From contig NZ_JBEGII010000001.1 of the NCBI RefSeq assembly GCF_040675875.1, positions 3,596,001 to 3,660,000 of the forward strand: a stretch of 64,000 nucleotides of DNA, read 5' to 3'. The DNA is from Microbacterium sp. LWO12-1.2. GTDB lineage: Bacteria; Actinomycetota; Actinomycetes; Actinomycetales; Microbacteriaceae. The stretch's first letter is position 1; every line of letters starts with the position of its first letter. Shown piece after piece: positions 50,387 through 58,897 of the stretch. Made by a program: the position numbers and the translations under genes. The notes under the pieces are model-generated. The model was not told the origin of the DNA. It saw nothing but the letters and a program-made list of their open reading frames with translations, and did no database searches.

Positions 50387-51168
50387 GCGTGCACCTCCGC
50401 CGTCGCGGACGAGGCAGGGCGGATCGCGATCTCATGCTGGCGCGAGGCCAGAGCATCGACCACCGCGAGCCGACCGAGCAGGGGTTCCCCGGAGCCGGTC
50501 ACGAGCTTGATCACTTCGCCGGCCAGCATCCCGCCGACCTGCACGCACAGCGCGCCGAGCACGCCGACCTGCGCGCAGCTGGGCGGTTCGCCCTCGGTGC
50601 CAGGGGGGAAGAGGTCGGCGAGCACCACCGGTTCGCCCTCGCGCGGCGCCGACCAGAACACGGTGACCTGCGCGTGCCACTCCTGCACGGCGCCCCACAC
50701 CACGGGCACCCCGAGGGTTTCGGCGGCGGCAGCGACGTCGCGGCGGGTGGCGAAGGAGTCGCTCGTGTCGACCACGACATCCGCGCCCCCGAGGATCCGG
50801 GCGGCGTTAGCGGCATCGAGGCGTTCGGGTACCTGCGTCACAGCGGTCTGCGGGGCGAGCGCCGTGACGGCGCGGGCGGCAGACTCGGTCTTGTGGGTGC
50901 CGATGTCGTCGACGCGGTGCGCGAGCTGACGCTGTAGGTTCGTGAGCTCCACGATGTCGTCGTCGATGACCGTGATCGATCCGACCCCCGCAGCGGCCAG
51001 GGCCAGCAGCACGGGGGAGCCGAGACCTCCCGCACCGACGACCGCCACGCGTGCAGCGCTCAGACGGCGCTGACCTTCTTCTCCGATGCCCGCGAGCACG
51101 GCGTGCCGGGCCGTGCGGACGAGCTCTTGCGGGTCCAGCGCGGGCGCGGGGGCGACGAGAGGCTGCAT
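50383..51168 (-). CDS. moeB: MoeB/ThiF-family adenylyltransferase
   Basis: 261 residues. VVGAGGLGSPVLLALAAAGVG nucleotide loop, DDDIVELTNLQRQ, DTSDSFATRRDV, DLFPPGTEGEPPSCAQVGVLG with catalytic-region Cys. No rhodanese domain, and the two CxxC zinc pairs of E. coli MoeB are absent, so it is a shortened, zinc-less form. Activates the MoaD C-terminus with ATP. It may also serve ThiS. First gene of the minus-strand moe/moa operon. Confidence 0.9.
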   Translation of the reverse strand: MQPLVAPAPALDPQELVRTARHAVLAGIGEEGQRRLSAARVAVVGAGGLGSPVLLALAAAGVGSITVIDDDIVELTNLQRQLAHRVDDIGTHKTESAARAVTALAPQTAVTQVPERLDAANAARILGGADVVVDTSDSFATRRDVAAAAETLGVPVVWGAVQEWHAQVTVFWSAPREGEPVVLADLFPPGTEGEPPSCAQVGVLGALCVQVGGMLAGEVIKLVTGSGEPLLGRLAVVDALASRQHEIAIRPASSATAEVHA

Positions 51169-51195
51169 GGGATCAGCGTATGCCCGTGGCGCGAG

Positions 51196-52092
51196 TCAGT
51201 CCGTGAGCGCCTCGTCGACGACCGCGAACACGTCGGGGTCCCAGGTGAGCGCTCGTTCCCAGGGCAGATCGAAGGCGTCTGCGAAGAAGATGCTGTGCAC
51301 GTCGTGCTCGAACGTGCGGCGGGCGACGTGGGGGAGCACCTCGACCGGAACCTCGTCTGCGCGCGCGCTCTGCTGCGAGACGAGCCCGTCGTGCGGCCAC
51401 AGCTGGCGCGGTTCGGAGGCCGCGCGGAAGTGCCCGGCACCCACTGCCGTGACGCTCACCGCGTCGAGCACGCCCGCCTGAGTGGCGTTCCATGTCCGGA
51501 GGAAGCGCCGCGAGACCTGGTCGGCCGCCCCCTGCGAGTTCTCGGCCGCGTAGCTGCGTGACCGCTCGAGGATCTGGGTCGTTCCGGCGTCGCCGTGGGC
51601 GTCGGTGACGGAGATCTCGTCGGTGAGCACGTCGCCGAGCAGAGAGCCGTCCCAGGGCGTCCCGAGGGTGACGAGACGCGTCACCGACGGGCCCGCATCG
51701 CCCAGCTCGCGGATCGCGGCGCGCGAGAACAGCCCGCCCATCGAGTGGGCGACGAGGTCGATGCGGGCGAAGCCGTGCTCCGCGCTGAGCCACCGCAGGA
51801 AAGCGGCCAGGCGGGTGCCGCCCTCGTCGATGCTGCCCACCGCGTTGACGGTCAGCTCGGCGGGCAGGATGACCGGCACGTCGGCGAACCCCTGCCAGCC
51901 GGTGTCTTCCCTGACCTCTCCGGGGCCGAGGCGTGCGGGTGCGGTGAAGACCGCCGCGCCGCGGGCGAGCAGATGCGCGCGGAGCGCGGTGAGCGTGTTC
52001 CCGGCGGCGAGACCTGAGCCGCTGGCGCGGTCGGGGTCCGTGAACGGCGTCACGGCGGCACCACCGGACACGAGGACGACGGCTGTGGACAT
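51196..52092 (-). CDS. PGAP1/lipase-like alpha/beta hydrolase
   Basis: 298 residues without signal peptide. Nucleophile in DLVAHSMGGLFSRAAI, LVTLGTPWDGSLLGD after it (typical of triacylglycerol lipase/PGAP1 esterases), and a C-terminal catalytic His candidate in EHDVHSIFFADAF. Acts on lipids or esters, cytosolic by sequence. Placed between moeB and the DD-peptidase without overlap; no functional link to molybdenum is evident. Confidence 0.8.
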   Translation of the reverse strand: MSTAVVLVSGGAAVTPFTDPDRASGSGLAAGNTLTALRAHLLARGAAVFTAPARLGPGEVREDTGWQGFADVPVILPAELTVNAVGSIDEGGTRLAAFLRWLSAEHGFARIDLVAHSMGGLFSRAAIRELGDAGPSVTRLVTLGTPWDGSLLGDVLTDEISVTDAHGDAGTTQILERSRSYAAENSQGAADQVSRRFLRTWNATQAGVLDAVSVTAVGAGHFRAASEPRQLWPHDGLVSQQSARADEVPVEVLPHVARRTFEHDVHSIFFADAFDLPWERALTWDPDVFAVVDEALTD

Positions 52093-52158
52093 ATGGCGCT
52101 CCTTCTCGACGGCGTACGCGGTCAGAATAGGGCAGAACGCCTCAGCCGCTGGACGTCG

Positions 52159-53511
52159 TCACCGGCCGAGCTCGGACGGGTGGGTGAGTCGCCACCACTC
52201 GGACGGCTGGTCGATGCTGCCCTGGATCGTCACCGGAGCCGTGACGGTGTTCGGTCCGGCGGTCCAGGTGACGGTCCCCACGACAGAGCCAGCCTGGTAC
52301 GTCGGCGGGGTCTTGATGTCCATGGTCACGACGATCGGGGTGTCGGACCAGGTGAAGATCGATGCCGCCTCTCCGATGATCAGCTCAGCGGTGGATCCCC
52401 ACGGTGTCGAGATCGTGCCGACTTCCTGGCCGGATGCGAGCGGCACCTCGTGGAAACCGGCGCGGATGCTGTCCAAGACCGCGATCGCGCCGGCGTTCAC
52501 CGACTCGCGCGAGTCTCCTCCGAGAATGACACCGGTCACGGCCAGTGGATCGGCGGCTCCCACATCGAGGGTCGCCGTGTACAGCAGGCTGTACGTGCCC
52601 TCGCCCAGGGTGCCGGTCTTCAATCCCGTGATCCCGGAGGTCCCCAGAAGGCCGTTGGTGTTGTAGAGCTGGCCGGCTCCGGGGAGCGAGATCGACGAGG
52701 TCGCGACGATCTGAGCGATGGCCGGATGAGCGGCCGCGAGCTTCCCGATCGCCAGGAGGTCGGCGGGCGTGCTCGTATTGCGCGGGCTGATGCCGGTGGG
52801 CTCCGTGATCGTGGTGCCGGTCAGTCCATGGGCGGAGAGCCAGCTGCGCGTCGCTGCGAGGAACGCGTTCTGCGATCCGAAGATCTGCGACGACAGTGCC
52901 TCGGCGTAGTTGCTCGCCGAGGGGATCAGCATGGCGGCCAGGGCGTCATGCAGCGACATCGCGGTGCCGGTGGGCATGGGGGCGATGGTCGCGCCCTGCA
53001 CGTAGTACCTGTCGTAGAGGTCGTGGTCGGCCTTGGTGAAGGTGATCGTGGGGCCTGGGTCGTCCGCGGAGGCCAGAGGGACGGTGTCGAGGATGACCAT
53101 CGCAGTGATGAGCTTCGTGATGCTCGCGATGGGGCGAGGGTCGCCGGTTCCGCTCGACGACCAGATTCCACTCGCACCCTCGCCCAGATATGCGTCCGCG
53201 CCGGAGATGCTGATGGCTGAGGCGTTTGCCGGGGGAACGACGCCGACGGCAGCCTCGACGGCCGGGACCTGCGGCGTCTGCGTGCTCACCTCGGGCGCAG
53301 CCACGGGGGCGGTGAGAGCCCACCCGATGTATCCCCCGCACGCGGCCAGCAGCAGGACGAGACTGACGGCGGTGACGATGAGTCCCCGGCGTCTGCGTGC
53401 TCTGCGCACCTCCGGGGTGATTCGATCACGATCATCCGCGAGATCCTGCTCGTGGGTCATCAACTCCGCGAACTCGGAAAGCCCGTCCGATGGAGGGCTC
53501 GGTGCCGTCAT
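52159..53511 (-). CDS. D-alanyl-D-alanine carboxypeptidase (S11), membrane anchored
   Basis: 450 residues from ATG 53511 (GAGGGGA upstream); an ATG at 53541 is less likely. Acidic cytosolic start, basic RRARRRRG, one transmembrane helix at about residues 42-66, then the serine-type DD-peptidase domain: Ser130-x-x-Lys133 (SITK), second motif PSASNY, third motif KTG. The second motif reads Ser-Ala-Ser where SxN is usual, with Asn one residue later; alignment should decide. Trims peptidoglycan pentapeptides outside the membrane. Confidence 0.88.
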   Translation of the reverse strand: MTAPSPPSDGLSEFAELMTHEQDLADDRDRITPEVRRARRRRGLIVTAVSLVLLLAACGGYIGWALTAPVAAPEVSTQTPQVPAVEAAVGVVPPANASAISISGADAYLGEGASGIWSSSGTGDPRPIASITKLITAMVILDTVPLASADDPGPTITFTKADHDLYDRYYVQGATIAPMPTGTAMSLHDALAAMLIPSASNYAEALSSQIFGSQNAFLAATRSWLSAHGLTGTTITEPTGISPRNTSTPADLLAIGKLAAAHPAIAQIVATSSISLPGAGQLYNTNGLLGTSGITGLKTGTLGEGTYSLLYTATLDVGAADPLAVTGVILGGDSRESVNAGAIAVLDSIRAGFHEVPLASGQEVGTISTPWGSTAELIIGEAASIFTWSDTPIVVTMDIKTPPTYQAGSVVGTVTWTAGPNTVTAPVTIQGSIDQPSEWWRLTHPSELGR

Positions 53512-53649
53512 CGAGGTCCCCTCACCGGTCGCGTCTGGCATGACGAACACCGTAGCGCCGATGCGGGTCCGCGGGGAGGAACGATCCATGGTGACGCAAT
53601 TGCGGCGTATTCGGCGTGATGCATCCGCATCTGCGGTAACCTCGGCAGC

Positions 53650-54042
53650 ATGCAGACCTACCGGATCGCTCGCGCCGCACAGCTGCTCGGGGTGAGCGAC
53701 GACACCGTGCGCCGCTGGATCGATCAGAGGTTGCTGCCCGTGACCGACGCCGTGCCGGCGGAGATCCCCGGCGACGCGCTCGCCGCTCGCGCGATCACGC
53801 TCGCCACCGAGGCCACGGATGCTGGAGACGCGCTGTCCAGCGCGCGCAACCGCTTCGTCGGCATCGTGACCAGGGTGCAGATCGAGGGGCTGATGGCGCA
53901 GGTCGACATCCAGTCCGGACCGCATCGCGTGGTCTCGCTCATGTCGGCGGAGGCCGCGCAGGAACTGCAGCTCGAGGTCGGCTCGCTCGCCACCGCATCC
54001 GTCAAGGCGACCCAGGTCGTCGTCGAAGTCCCGAAGGGGTGA
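53650..54042 (+). CDS. HTH-TOBE molybdate-responsive regulator (ModE/Mop-like)
   Basis: 130 residues. N-terminal excisionase/MerR-like HTH (YRIARAAQLLGVSDDTVRRWIDQRLLP), C-terminal TOBE/Mop domain (NRFVGIVTRVQIEGLMAQVDIQSGPHRVVSLMSAEAAQEL) that binds molybdate. Directly precedes modABC; ATGA/GTGA-type contact with modA. Likely senses molybdate and regulates the transport operon; it could also act as a molybdate-binding store, since only one TOBE repeat is present. Confidence 0.88.
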   Translation: MQTYRIARAAQLLGVSDDTVRRWIDQRLLPVTDAVPAEIPGDALAARAITLATEATDAGDALSSARNRFVGIVTRVQIEGLMAQVDIQSGPHRVVSLMSAEAAQELQLEVGSLATASVKATQVVVEVPKG

Positions 54043-54044
54043 CC

Positions 54045-54827
54045 GTGAACCGCGCGCTGCTCCGCTCCGTCACGGTGATCGTCGCTGCCTCCGTGCTCGC
54101 GCTTACCGGCTGCGCGAGTGCTGCCGAGACTGCGCCGTCGTCACCGGGCGCCGCGGCAGAGGGCACCGTGAGGGGCGAGCTCACGGTCTATGCCGCGGCA
54201 TCCCTCGGGGGAGCGTTCGATGCGATCGGCGAGGCCTTCGTCGCGGAGAACCCGGAGGTGGAGTTCCGCCCGGTGTACGACGGGTCGTCGACCCTGGTCA
54301 CGCAGATCCTCGAGGGCGCTCCGGCCGATGTGTTCGCCTCGGCCGACGAGGCCAATATGCACAAGGCGGCGGATGTCGCGGTCGATCCAGAGCTGTTCGC
54401 CTCGAACACCCTCGTGATCGCGGTGCCGGTCGGTAATCCGGGAGACGTGAAGACGCTCGCGGATCTGACCGCCGTGACCACCGTGCTGTGCGCCCCCGAG
54501 GTGCCCTGCGGTGCGGCATCCGCGAAACTCCTCGCCGCGGCCGGGGTCACGGTGGACGCCGCGAGCCTCGAACAGAACGTGACGGCCGTGCTGACCAAGG
54601 TCGCGGCATCCGAAGCCGATGCCGGTCTCGTGTACGCCACCGACGTGATCGGTCGCGACGACGTCGAGGTGATCGTGCCCGAGAACGCCGACGACGTCGT
54701 CAACCACTACCCGATCGCGGCGCTCACCGGCGCTCCGAACCCGGCCGCCGCCGACGCGTTCGTGGCGTTCGTGCTGTCGGACGCGGGGCAGGGGATGCTG
54801 GCGGACTTCGGGTTCGGGGCGCCGTGA
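54045..54827 (+). CDS. modA: ModA, molybdate-binding lipoprotein
   Basis: 260 residues from GTG 54045 (AAGGGG upstream); GTG 54039 overlapping the previous stop is an alternative. Lipobox ALTGC. ModA features: ELTVYAAASLGGAFDAIGEAF, YDGSSTLVTQILEGAPADVFASAD, and VYATDVIGRDDVEVI. Captures MoO4(2-) outside the membrane. Overlaps modB by 4 bp (GTGA). Confidence 0.94.
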   Translation: MNRALLRSVTVIVAASVLALTGCASAAETAPSSPGAAAEGTVRGELTVYAAASLGGAFDAIGEAFVAENPEVEFRPVYDGSSTLVTQILEGAPADVFASADEANMHKAADVAVDPELFASNTLVIAVPVGNPGDVKTLADLTAVTTVLCAPEVPCGAASAKLLAAAGVTVDAASLEQNVTAVLTKVAASEADAGLVYATDVIGRDDVEVIVPENADDVVNHYPIAALTGAPNPAAADAFVAFVLSDAGQGMLADFGFGAP

Positions 54828-55612
54828 GTGCGGCCGGGGCGCGGGGATACGCTCCGCGCGCGCTCGCCATCCCCGCCCTGATCGGTCTGGCCTTCCTGGT
54901 CGTGCCGCTTGCCGCACTCGTCGCGCGGGTGCAGTGGTCGACCTTCCTCACCGATGTGACATCCGAGGCGGCGCTGTCGGCGCTGGCGCTCTCGCTCGGG
55001 ACCGGACTGGTGGCCACCGTGCTGTGCATCATCGTGGGGGTGCCGCTCGCGCTGTACATCGCTCGATCGGGGCCGCGCCTGGCCGCCGTGCTGCGGGCCG
55101 TCGTCACGGTTCCGCTGGTGCTGCCACCGATGGTGGGCGGCGTCGCGCTGCTGTACCTGTTCGGGCGTGCGGGGTGGCTCGGCGGGCTGGGACTCTCGTT
55201 CAGCACGCCCGCGGTCGTGCTCGCGCAGACCTTCGTCGCTCTGCCGTTCCTGGTGCTCGCCGTGGAAGGCGCAGTGCGCACCTCCGGCGTCGAGTACGAG
55301 CGCACGGCCGCTGCGCTCGGGGCCGGTCGCTGGACGATTCTGCGCCGCATCACCCTGCCCCTCGCGGGCCCCGGCATCGTGGCCGGCGTCGTGCTCTGCT
55401 TCGCGCGGGCCATCGGGGAGTTCGGGGCGACCGCCCTGTTCGCCGGCAACCGGCCGGGGGTCACCCAGACCATGCCCCTCGCGATCTACACCGCGTTCAA
55501 CGGCGCGGGCGTCACGCAGGGCACGGCGGTCGCGCTCGCCCTGCTGCTGCTCGCCACCGCGATCGTGGTGCTGCTGCTCGTGCGCGGCTGGCGACCGGGA
55601 GCTGCGCGATGA
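54824..55612 (+). CDS. modB: ModB, molybdate ABC permease
   Basis: 262 residues from GTG 54824. Five or six transmembrane helices; VPLVLPPMVGGVALLYLFGR, TFVALPFLVLAVEGAVRTSG, and EAA-type loop AAALGAGRWTILRRITLPLAGPG; GEFGATALFAGNRPG is characteristic of ModB/CysT-type permeases. Overlaps modC by 4 bp. Confidence 0.94.
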   Translation: MSAAGARGYAPRALAIPALIGLAFLVVPLAALVARVQWSTFLTDVTSEAALSALALSLGTGLVATVLCIIVGVPLALYIARSGPRLAAVLRAVVTVPLVLPPMVGGVALLYLFGRAGWLGGLGLSFSTPAVVLAQTFVALPFLVLAVEGAVRTSGVEYERTAAALGAGRWTILRRITLPLAGPGIVAGVVLCFARAIGEFGATALFAGNRPGVTQTMPLAIYTAFNGAGVTQGTAVALALLLLATAIVVLLLVRGWRPGAAR

Positions 55613-56685
55613 GTGTCGGGGGCGTCGACGCCCGCACGCCGGGCCTGCGGGCGCACGTCGTGGTCGCACGCGAGCACTTCGCCGTCGACGTGGAGGTCGA
55701 GGTCGCGGCCGGCGAGACCATCGCGGTCATGGGACCCAGCGGTGCCGGCAAGTCGACGCTGCTGCAGGCGCTCGCCGGGCTCGAGCCGTTGACCGCCGGT
55801 GAGATCACGATCGAAGGGCGGGTCGTCGACCGCGCCGCCGCTCCGCGCGTGCAGACGCCCCCGATGAATCGCGGCATCGTGCTGCTGAGTCAGGAACCGC
55901 GGCTGTTCCCGCACCTGTCCGTGAGGGAGAACGTCGCCTTCGGTCCCCGTGCCGCGGGCGTCGACACCCGGTCGGCTCGAGACTCCGCCGACGAGTTGCT
56001 CGTGCGCGTCGGCCTCCCCGGGGCGGGGGATCGGATGCCGCGGGAGCTCTCCGGAGGTGAGGGGCAGCGCGTCGCGGTCGCGCGGGCGCTCGCCGCATCG
56101 CCCCGCGCCGTGCTGCTGGATGAGCCGCTCGTCGCCCTCGACCCGGAGACGGCGGGCGAAATCCGGCGGATGCTGCACGACCAGCTCGCGGGGGTGACGA
56201 CGATCGCCGTGACGCACGACGCCGCGGACGCGATCGCGCTCGCCGAGCGGCTGTTCATCGTGGAGGCCGGCCGTGTCACGCAGAGCGGTCCCGTGCGCGA
56301 GGTGCTGGCGGCTCCGGCATCCGGTTTCGTCGCCTCGATCGCCGGTGTCAACCGGGTCGTCGGTGCCGCCGACGGGGGTGCGTTGCGGGTCGGGGATGTG
56401 CGACTCTGCAGCGCGGATGCCGCTGCGCCGGCACGGGCGGCCGCGGCAGGCACGCCTCTCGCCGCCGTGTTCCGTCCGGACGCCGTGCGCCTCGTGACCG
56501 CGGACACCGCGGACGCCTGGCGCAGCCGCATCATCCGACTCGAAGCCACGCTCGCCGGCATCCGGGTGCACACCGAGCTCTGTCAGGTCGACGTCTCGCT
56601 GTCGGATGCCGAGGGGCTCGCGCCGGGCGACGAGGTGCACCTGTGCATCGACCCCGCGGATGTGCGGTTCGTGGCGGTCGACTGA
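55609..56685 (+). CDS. modC: ModC, molybdate ABC ATPase with TOBE domain
   Basis: 358 residues. Walker A GPSGAGKST, Q-loop LLSQEPRLFPHLSV, signature LSGGEGQRVAVARAL, Walker B VLLDEPLVALD, switch VTHDAADAIALAERL. C-terminal about 110 residues are a TOBE-type regulatory domain. Last gene of modABC. Function in molybdate uptake is clear. Confidence 0.95.
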   Translation: MSVGGVDARTPGLRAHVVVAREHFAVDVEVEVAAGETIAVMGPSGAGKSTLLQALAGLEPLTAGEITIEGRVVDRAAAPRVQTPPMNRGIVLLSQEPRLFPHLSVRENVAFGPRAAGVDTRSARDSADELLVRVGLPGAGDRMPRELSGGEGQRVAVARALAASPRAVLLDEPLVALDPETAGEIRRMLHDQLAGVTTIAVTHDAADAIALAERLFIVEAGRVTQSGPVREVLAAPASGFVASIAGVNRVVGAADGGALRVGDVRLCSADAAAPARAAAAGTPLAAVFRPDAVRLVTADTADAWRSRIIRLEATLAGIRVHTELCQVDVSLSDAEGLAPGDEVHLCIDPADVRFVAVD

Positions 56686-56695
56686 CTTCGGCGGC

Positions 56696-57064
56696 TCAGG
56701 CGCGGTCGTGCAGGGTGATCTGGTATCCGTCCGGGTCGGCGAAGGTGAACGTGCGGCCGAAGGGGCCGTCGATCGGCGCCGACACGATGGTGTGGCCGTC
56801 GGCGACCAGTGCATCGTGGATCTCCTGGACCCCGGTGGCGTGGAGCCAGATCGCCGCTCCGACGCCCGGCTGCGGCACGGAGTCGAGGTCGGTGCCGGGA
56901 ACGATGTCGCGCAGGGCGAAGGCGATCGGGGCGGTATGGAAGACCACGGCATGCGGGGGGCCGGCGGGCGAGCGGACGAGGCCGAGGTACTTCTCGTAGA
57001 AGGCCTGCGATCCGGCGAGGTCGCGTGCCTGGAGGGAGATGAAGTCGGGACCGGTGACGGGCAT
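56696..57064 (-). CDS. VOC/glyoxalase-superfamily protein under MarR control
   Basis: 122 residues from ATG 57064, chosen because AAGGAG lies upstream at correct spacing. SLQARDLAGSQAFYEKYLGL start, then DIVPGTDLDSVPQPGVGAAIWLHATG, and FADPDGYQITLHD end (typical VOC closing motif). Divergent to a MarR gene with two palindromes between, so likely a MarR-regulated resistance or detoxification protein. Substrate unknown. Convergent with modC. Confidence 0.85.
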   Translation of the reverse strand: MPVTGPDFISLQARDLAGSQAFYEKYLGLVRSPAGPPHAVVFHTAPIAFALRDIVPGTDLDSVPQPGVGAAIWLHATGVQEIHDALVADGHTIVSAPIDGPFGRTFTFADPDGYQITLHDRA

Positions 57065-57083
57065 GGTGAGCTCCTTGATCATG

Positions 57084-57127
57084 TGTCAGTTATCTGACAT
57101 GCATCACCATATGTCAGAATACTGACA
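57084..57127. promoter_or_regulatory. Paired MarR operators, one touching the marR start codon
   Basis: TGTCAGTTATCTGACA (57084-57099) and TGTCAGAATACTGACA (57112-57127): 6-bp arms around a 4-bp centre, 28 bp apart. The second ends on the A of the marR ATG (57127). Covers both divergent promoters; strong case for autorepression. Confidence 0.88.
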
Positions 57128-57582
57128 TGAGTCAAGACGGAGAGGTCATCCACCTGGAGACATCGCTCGGCTATCTGCTGAAGGAAGCCTCGAGCGCTCT
57201 TCGCGCGGCCATGGAGGAGGTGCTGCGGCCGCTCGGAATGACGGTGACGCACTACTCGTGCCTGGAGTTGCTGGCGCAGCGCCCCGGCCTGTCGAACTCG
57301 GAACTCGCGCGCGGCACCTTCGTGACGCGCCAGTCGATGAACGTGCTGCTGCAGGCGCTCGAGCGGGACGGATCCGTGACGAGAGCGACCGAGGCCCCGG
57401 TGGGCAAGGCTCTTCCCACGCGGCTCACCCCGCTCGGGGAGCGGAAGCGGCAGGAGGCGAGTGCGGCGGTGCGCTCTGTCGAAGTGCGGATGCTCGGCGG
57501 GATGAGCGATGACCAGCAGGCGGAAGCGCGTCGGCTCCTGCGCGGCATGATCCACTCGCTGCGCGACGCCGGGGACTCCTGA
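57127..57582 (+). CDS. MarR-family regulator
   Basis: 151 residues. LGYLLKEASSALRAAMEEVLRPLGMTVTHYSCLELLAQ, NSELARGTFVTRQSMNVLLQALERDGSV (HTH), wing KALPTRLTPLGERKR. ATG overlaps an operator half-site, so the transcript is probably leaderless or has a very short leader. Represses the divergent VOC gene and itself (inference from operators). Confidence 0.92.
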   Translation: MSQDGEVIHLETSLGYLLKEASSALRAAMEEVLRPLGMTVTHYSCLELLAQRPGLSNSELARGTFVTRQSMNVLLQALERDGSVTRATEAPVGKALPTRLTPLGERKRQEASAAVRSVEVRMLGGMSDDQQAEARRLLRGMIHSLRDAGDS

Positions 57583-57685
57583 CCGCGGGCACGGAAATGC
57601 TGGCAATCTGCCGGTGGTCGCCGCCGCACCGCCCTGACCGGTATTCCGCAGGCTAGTCTCGGACGATGGGGAGCAGGGCAACGCC

Positions 57686-58780
57686 ATGACGGCCGTACCG
57701 GTCGTGATCGGCGTGCGCGCCCCGCAGAACGGGCCCGTGCCCGCTGCGTCGATGGCCGGTGCTTCGATGGCCGGAGGCCTCGTCGACACGCACGGCCGGG
57801 TGCACCGCGACCTGCGCATCTCGCTCACCGACAGGTGCTCGCTGCGCTGCACGTACTGCATGCCCGAGCAGGGCAACGAGTGGCTCGCGCGCACCAGCAT
57901 CCTGTCCACCGACGAGATCGTCGAGGTCGCCGAAGTGGCTGCCTCCCTCGGCATCCGCACCTTCCGCCTCACGGGAGGCGAGCCTCTGCTGCGCGCCGAC
58001 ATCATCGAGGTCGTGCGCCGGATCGCGCGGATCGAGGGGGAGGACGGCCCCGTCGAGGTCGCGATGACGACCAATGGCATCAGCCTGGCCCCGAAGCTCC
58101 CTGCCCTGATCGACGCCGGTCTCACGCGGCTGAACATCAGCATCGACACCGTGAACCGTCAGCGCTTCGCCGACCTCACGCGTCGCGACCGTCTCGACGA
58201 CGTGTTCGAGGGCATCGCCGCCGCCGCGGCATCCTCGCTGCGCCCACTCAAGCTCAACGCCGTCGCGATGCGCGGAGTCAATGACGACGAGCTGGTCGAG
58301 CTGGTGGACTTTGCCATCGGGGTCGGCGCGCAGCTGCGCTTCATCGAGCAGATGCCGCTGGATGCCGGGCACACCTGGGATCGCGCGTCGATGGTCACAC
58401 GCGAGGAGATCCTTGCGTCGCTGGGCGAGCGCTGGACTCTCGACCCGGTCGAGGGCCGCGGCGGCGCACCGGCCGAGAAGTGGCGCATCGATGGAGGCCC
58501 GCACGAGGTCGGCGTGATCGCTTCGGTGACTGCACCGTTCTGCGGGGCCTGCGATCGACTGCGGCTGACCGCCGACGGACAGCTGCGCAACTGCCTGTTC
58601 TCCAACGCCGAGTACGACCTCATCGGGGTGCTGCGGGGCGAGGGCTCGATGCCCGGCGACCGCTCCGACGGGATCGCCGACATGCTGCGCTCGTGCATAC
58701 ACGGCAAGCTGCCGGGACACGCGATCAACGACCCCTCGTTCCTGCAGCCGGCGCGCGGGATGAACGCGATCGGCGGCTGA
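57686..58780 (+). CDS. moaA: MoaA, GTP 3',8-cyclase (radical SAM)
   Basis: 364 residues from ATG 57686 (GGGGAG upstream). Radical-SAM CxxxCxxC at Cys51, Cys55 and Cys58; RISLTDRCSLRCTYCMP, FRLTGGEPLLR, second Fe-S cluster Cys in FCGACDRLRLTADGQLRNCLFS, and the essential C-terminal Gly-Gly (NAIGG). First Moco step, making the pterin precursor. Located 5 kb from modABC, on its own. An N-terminal 30-residue Ala-rich extension is unusual. Confidence 0.95.
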   Translation: MTAVPVVIGVRAPQNGPVPAASMAGASMAGGLVDTHGRVHRDLRISLTDRCSLRCTYCMPEQGNEWLARTSILSTDEIVEVAEVAASLGIRTFRLTGGEPLLRADIIEVVRRIARIEGEDGPVEVAMTTNGISLAPKLPALIDAGLTRLNISIDTVNRQRFADLTRRDRLDDVFEGIAAAAASSLRPLKLNAVAMRGVNDDELVELVDFAIGVGAQLRFIEQMPLDAGHTWDRASMVTREEILASLGERWTLDPVEGRGGAPAEKWRIDGGPHEVGVIASVTAPFCGACDRLRLTADGQLRNCLFSNAEYDLIGVLRGEGSMPGDRSDGIADMLRSCIHGKLPGHAINDPSFLQPARGMNAIGG

Positions 58781-58805
58781 GAGCGCCGTTGCTCGGCGGC
58801 TCGTC

Positions 58806-58891
58806 GTTCACAACTCAGGAGAGTACGAGCCTTCGGGGGCCGAAAGTCGACTTCCGGCCCCGGATGGTCGCGTTTGTCCTGAGTTGTGAAC
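58806..58891. repeat. Nested inverted repeat between moaA and M20 gene
   Basis: Outer arms GTTCACAACTCAGGA (58806-58820) and TCCTGAGTTGTGAAC (58877-58891), perfect 15 bp; inner arms GGGGCCG (58836) and CGGCCCC (58855). Forms a long cruciform or RNA hairpin between two convergent genes. Best defined member of the boundary-repeat set by arm length, but with nested arms in place of duplicated words. Confidence 0.85.
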
Positions 58892-58897
58892 GCGGGC

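Noticed and set aside
57583..57685. Moco riboswitch before moaA
   Set aside because: Could not find the conserved core or the paired stems in the 103-bp leader.
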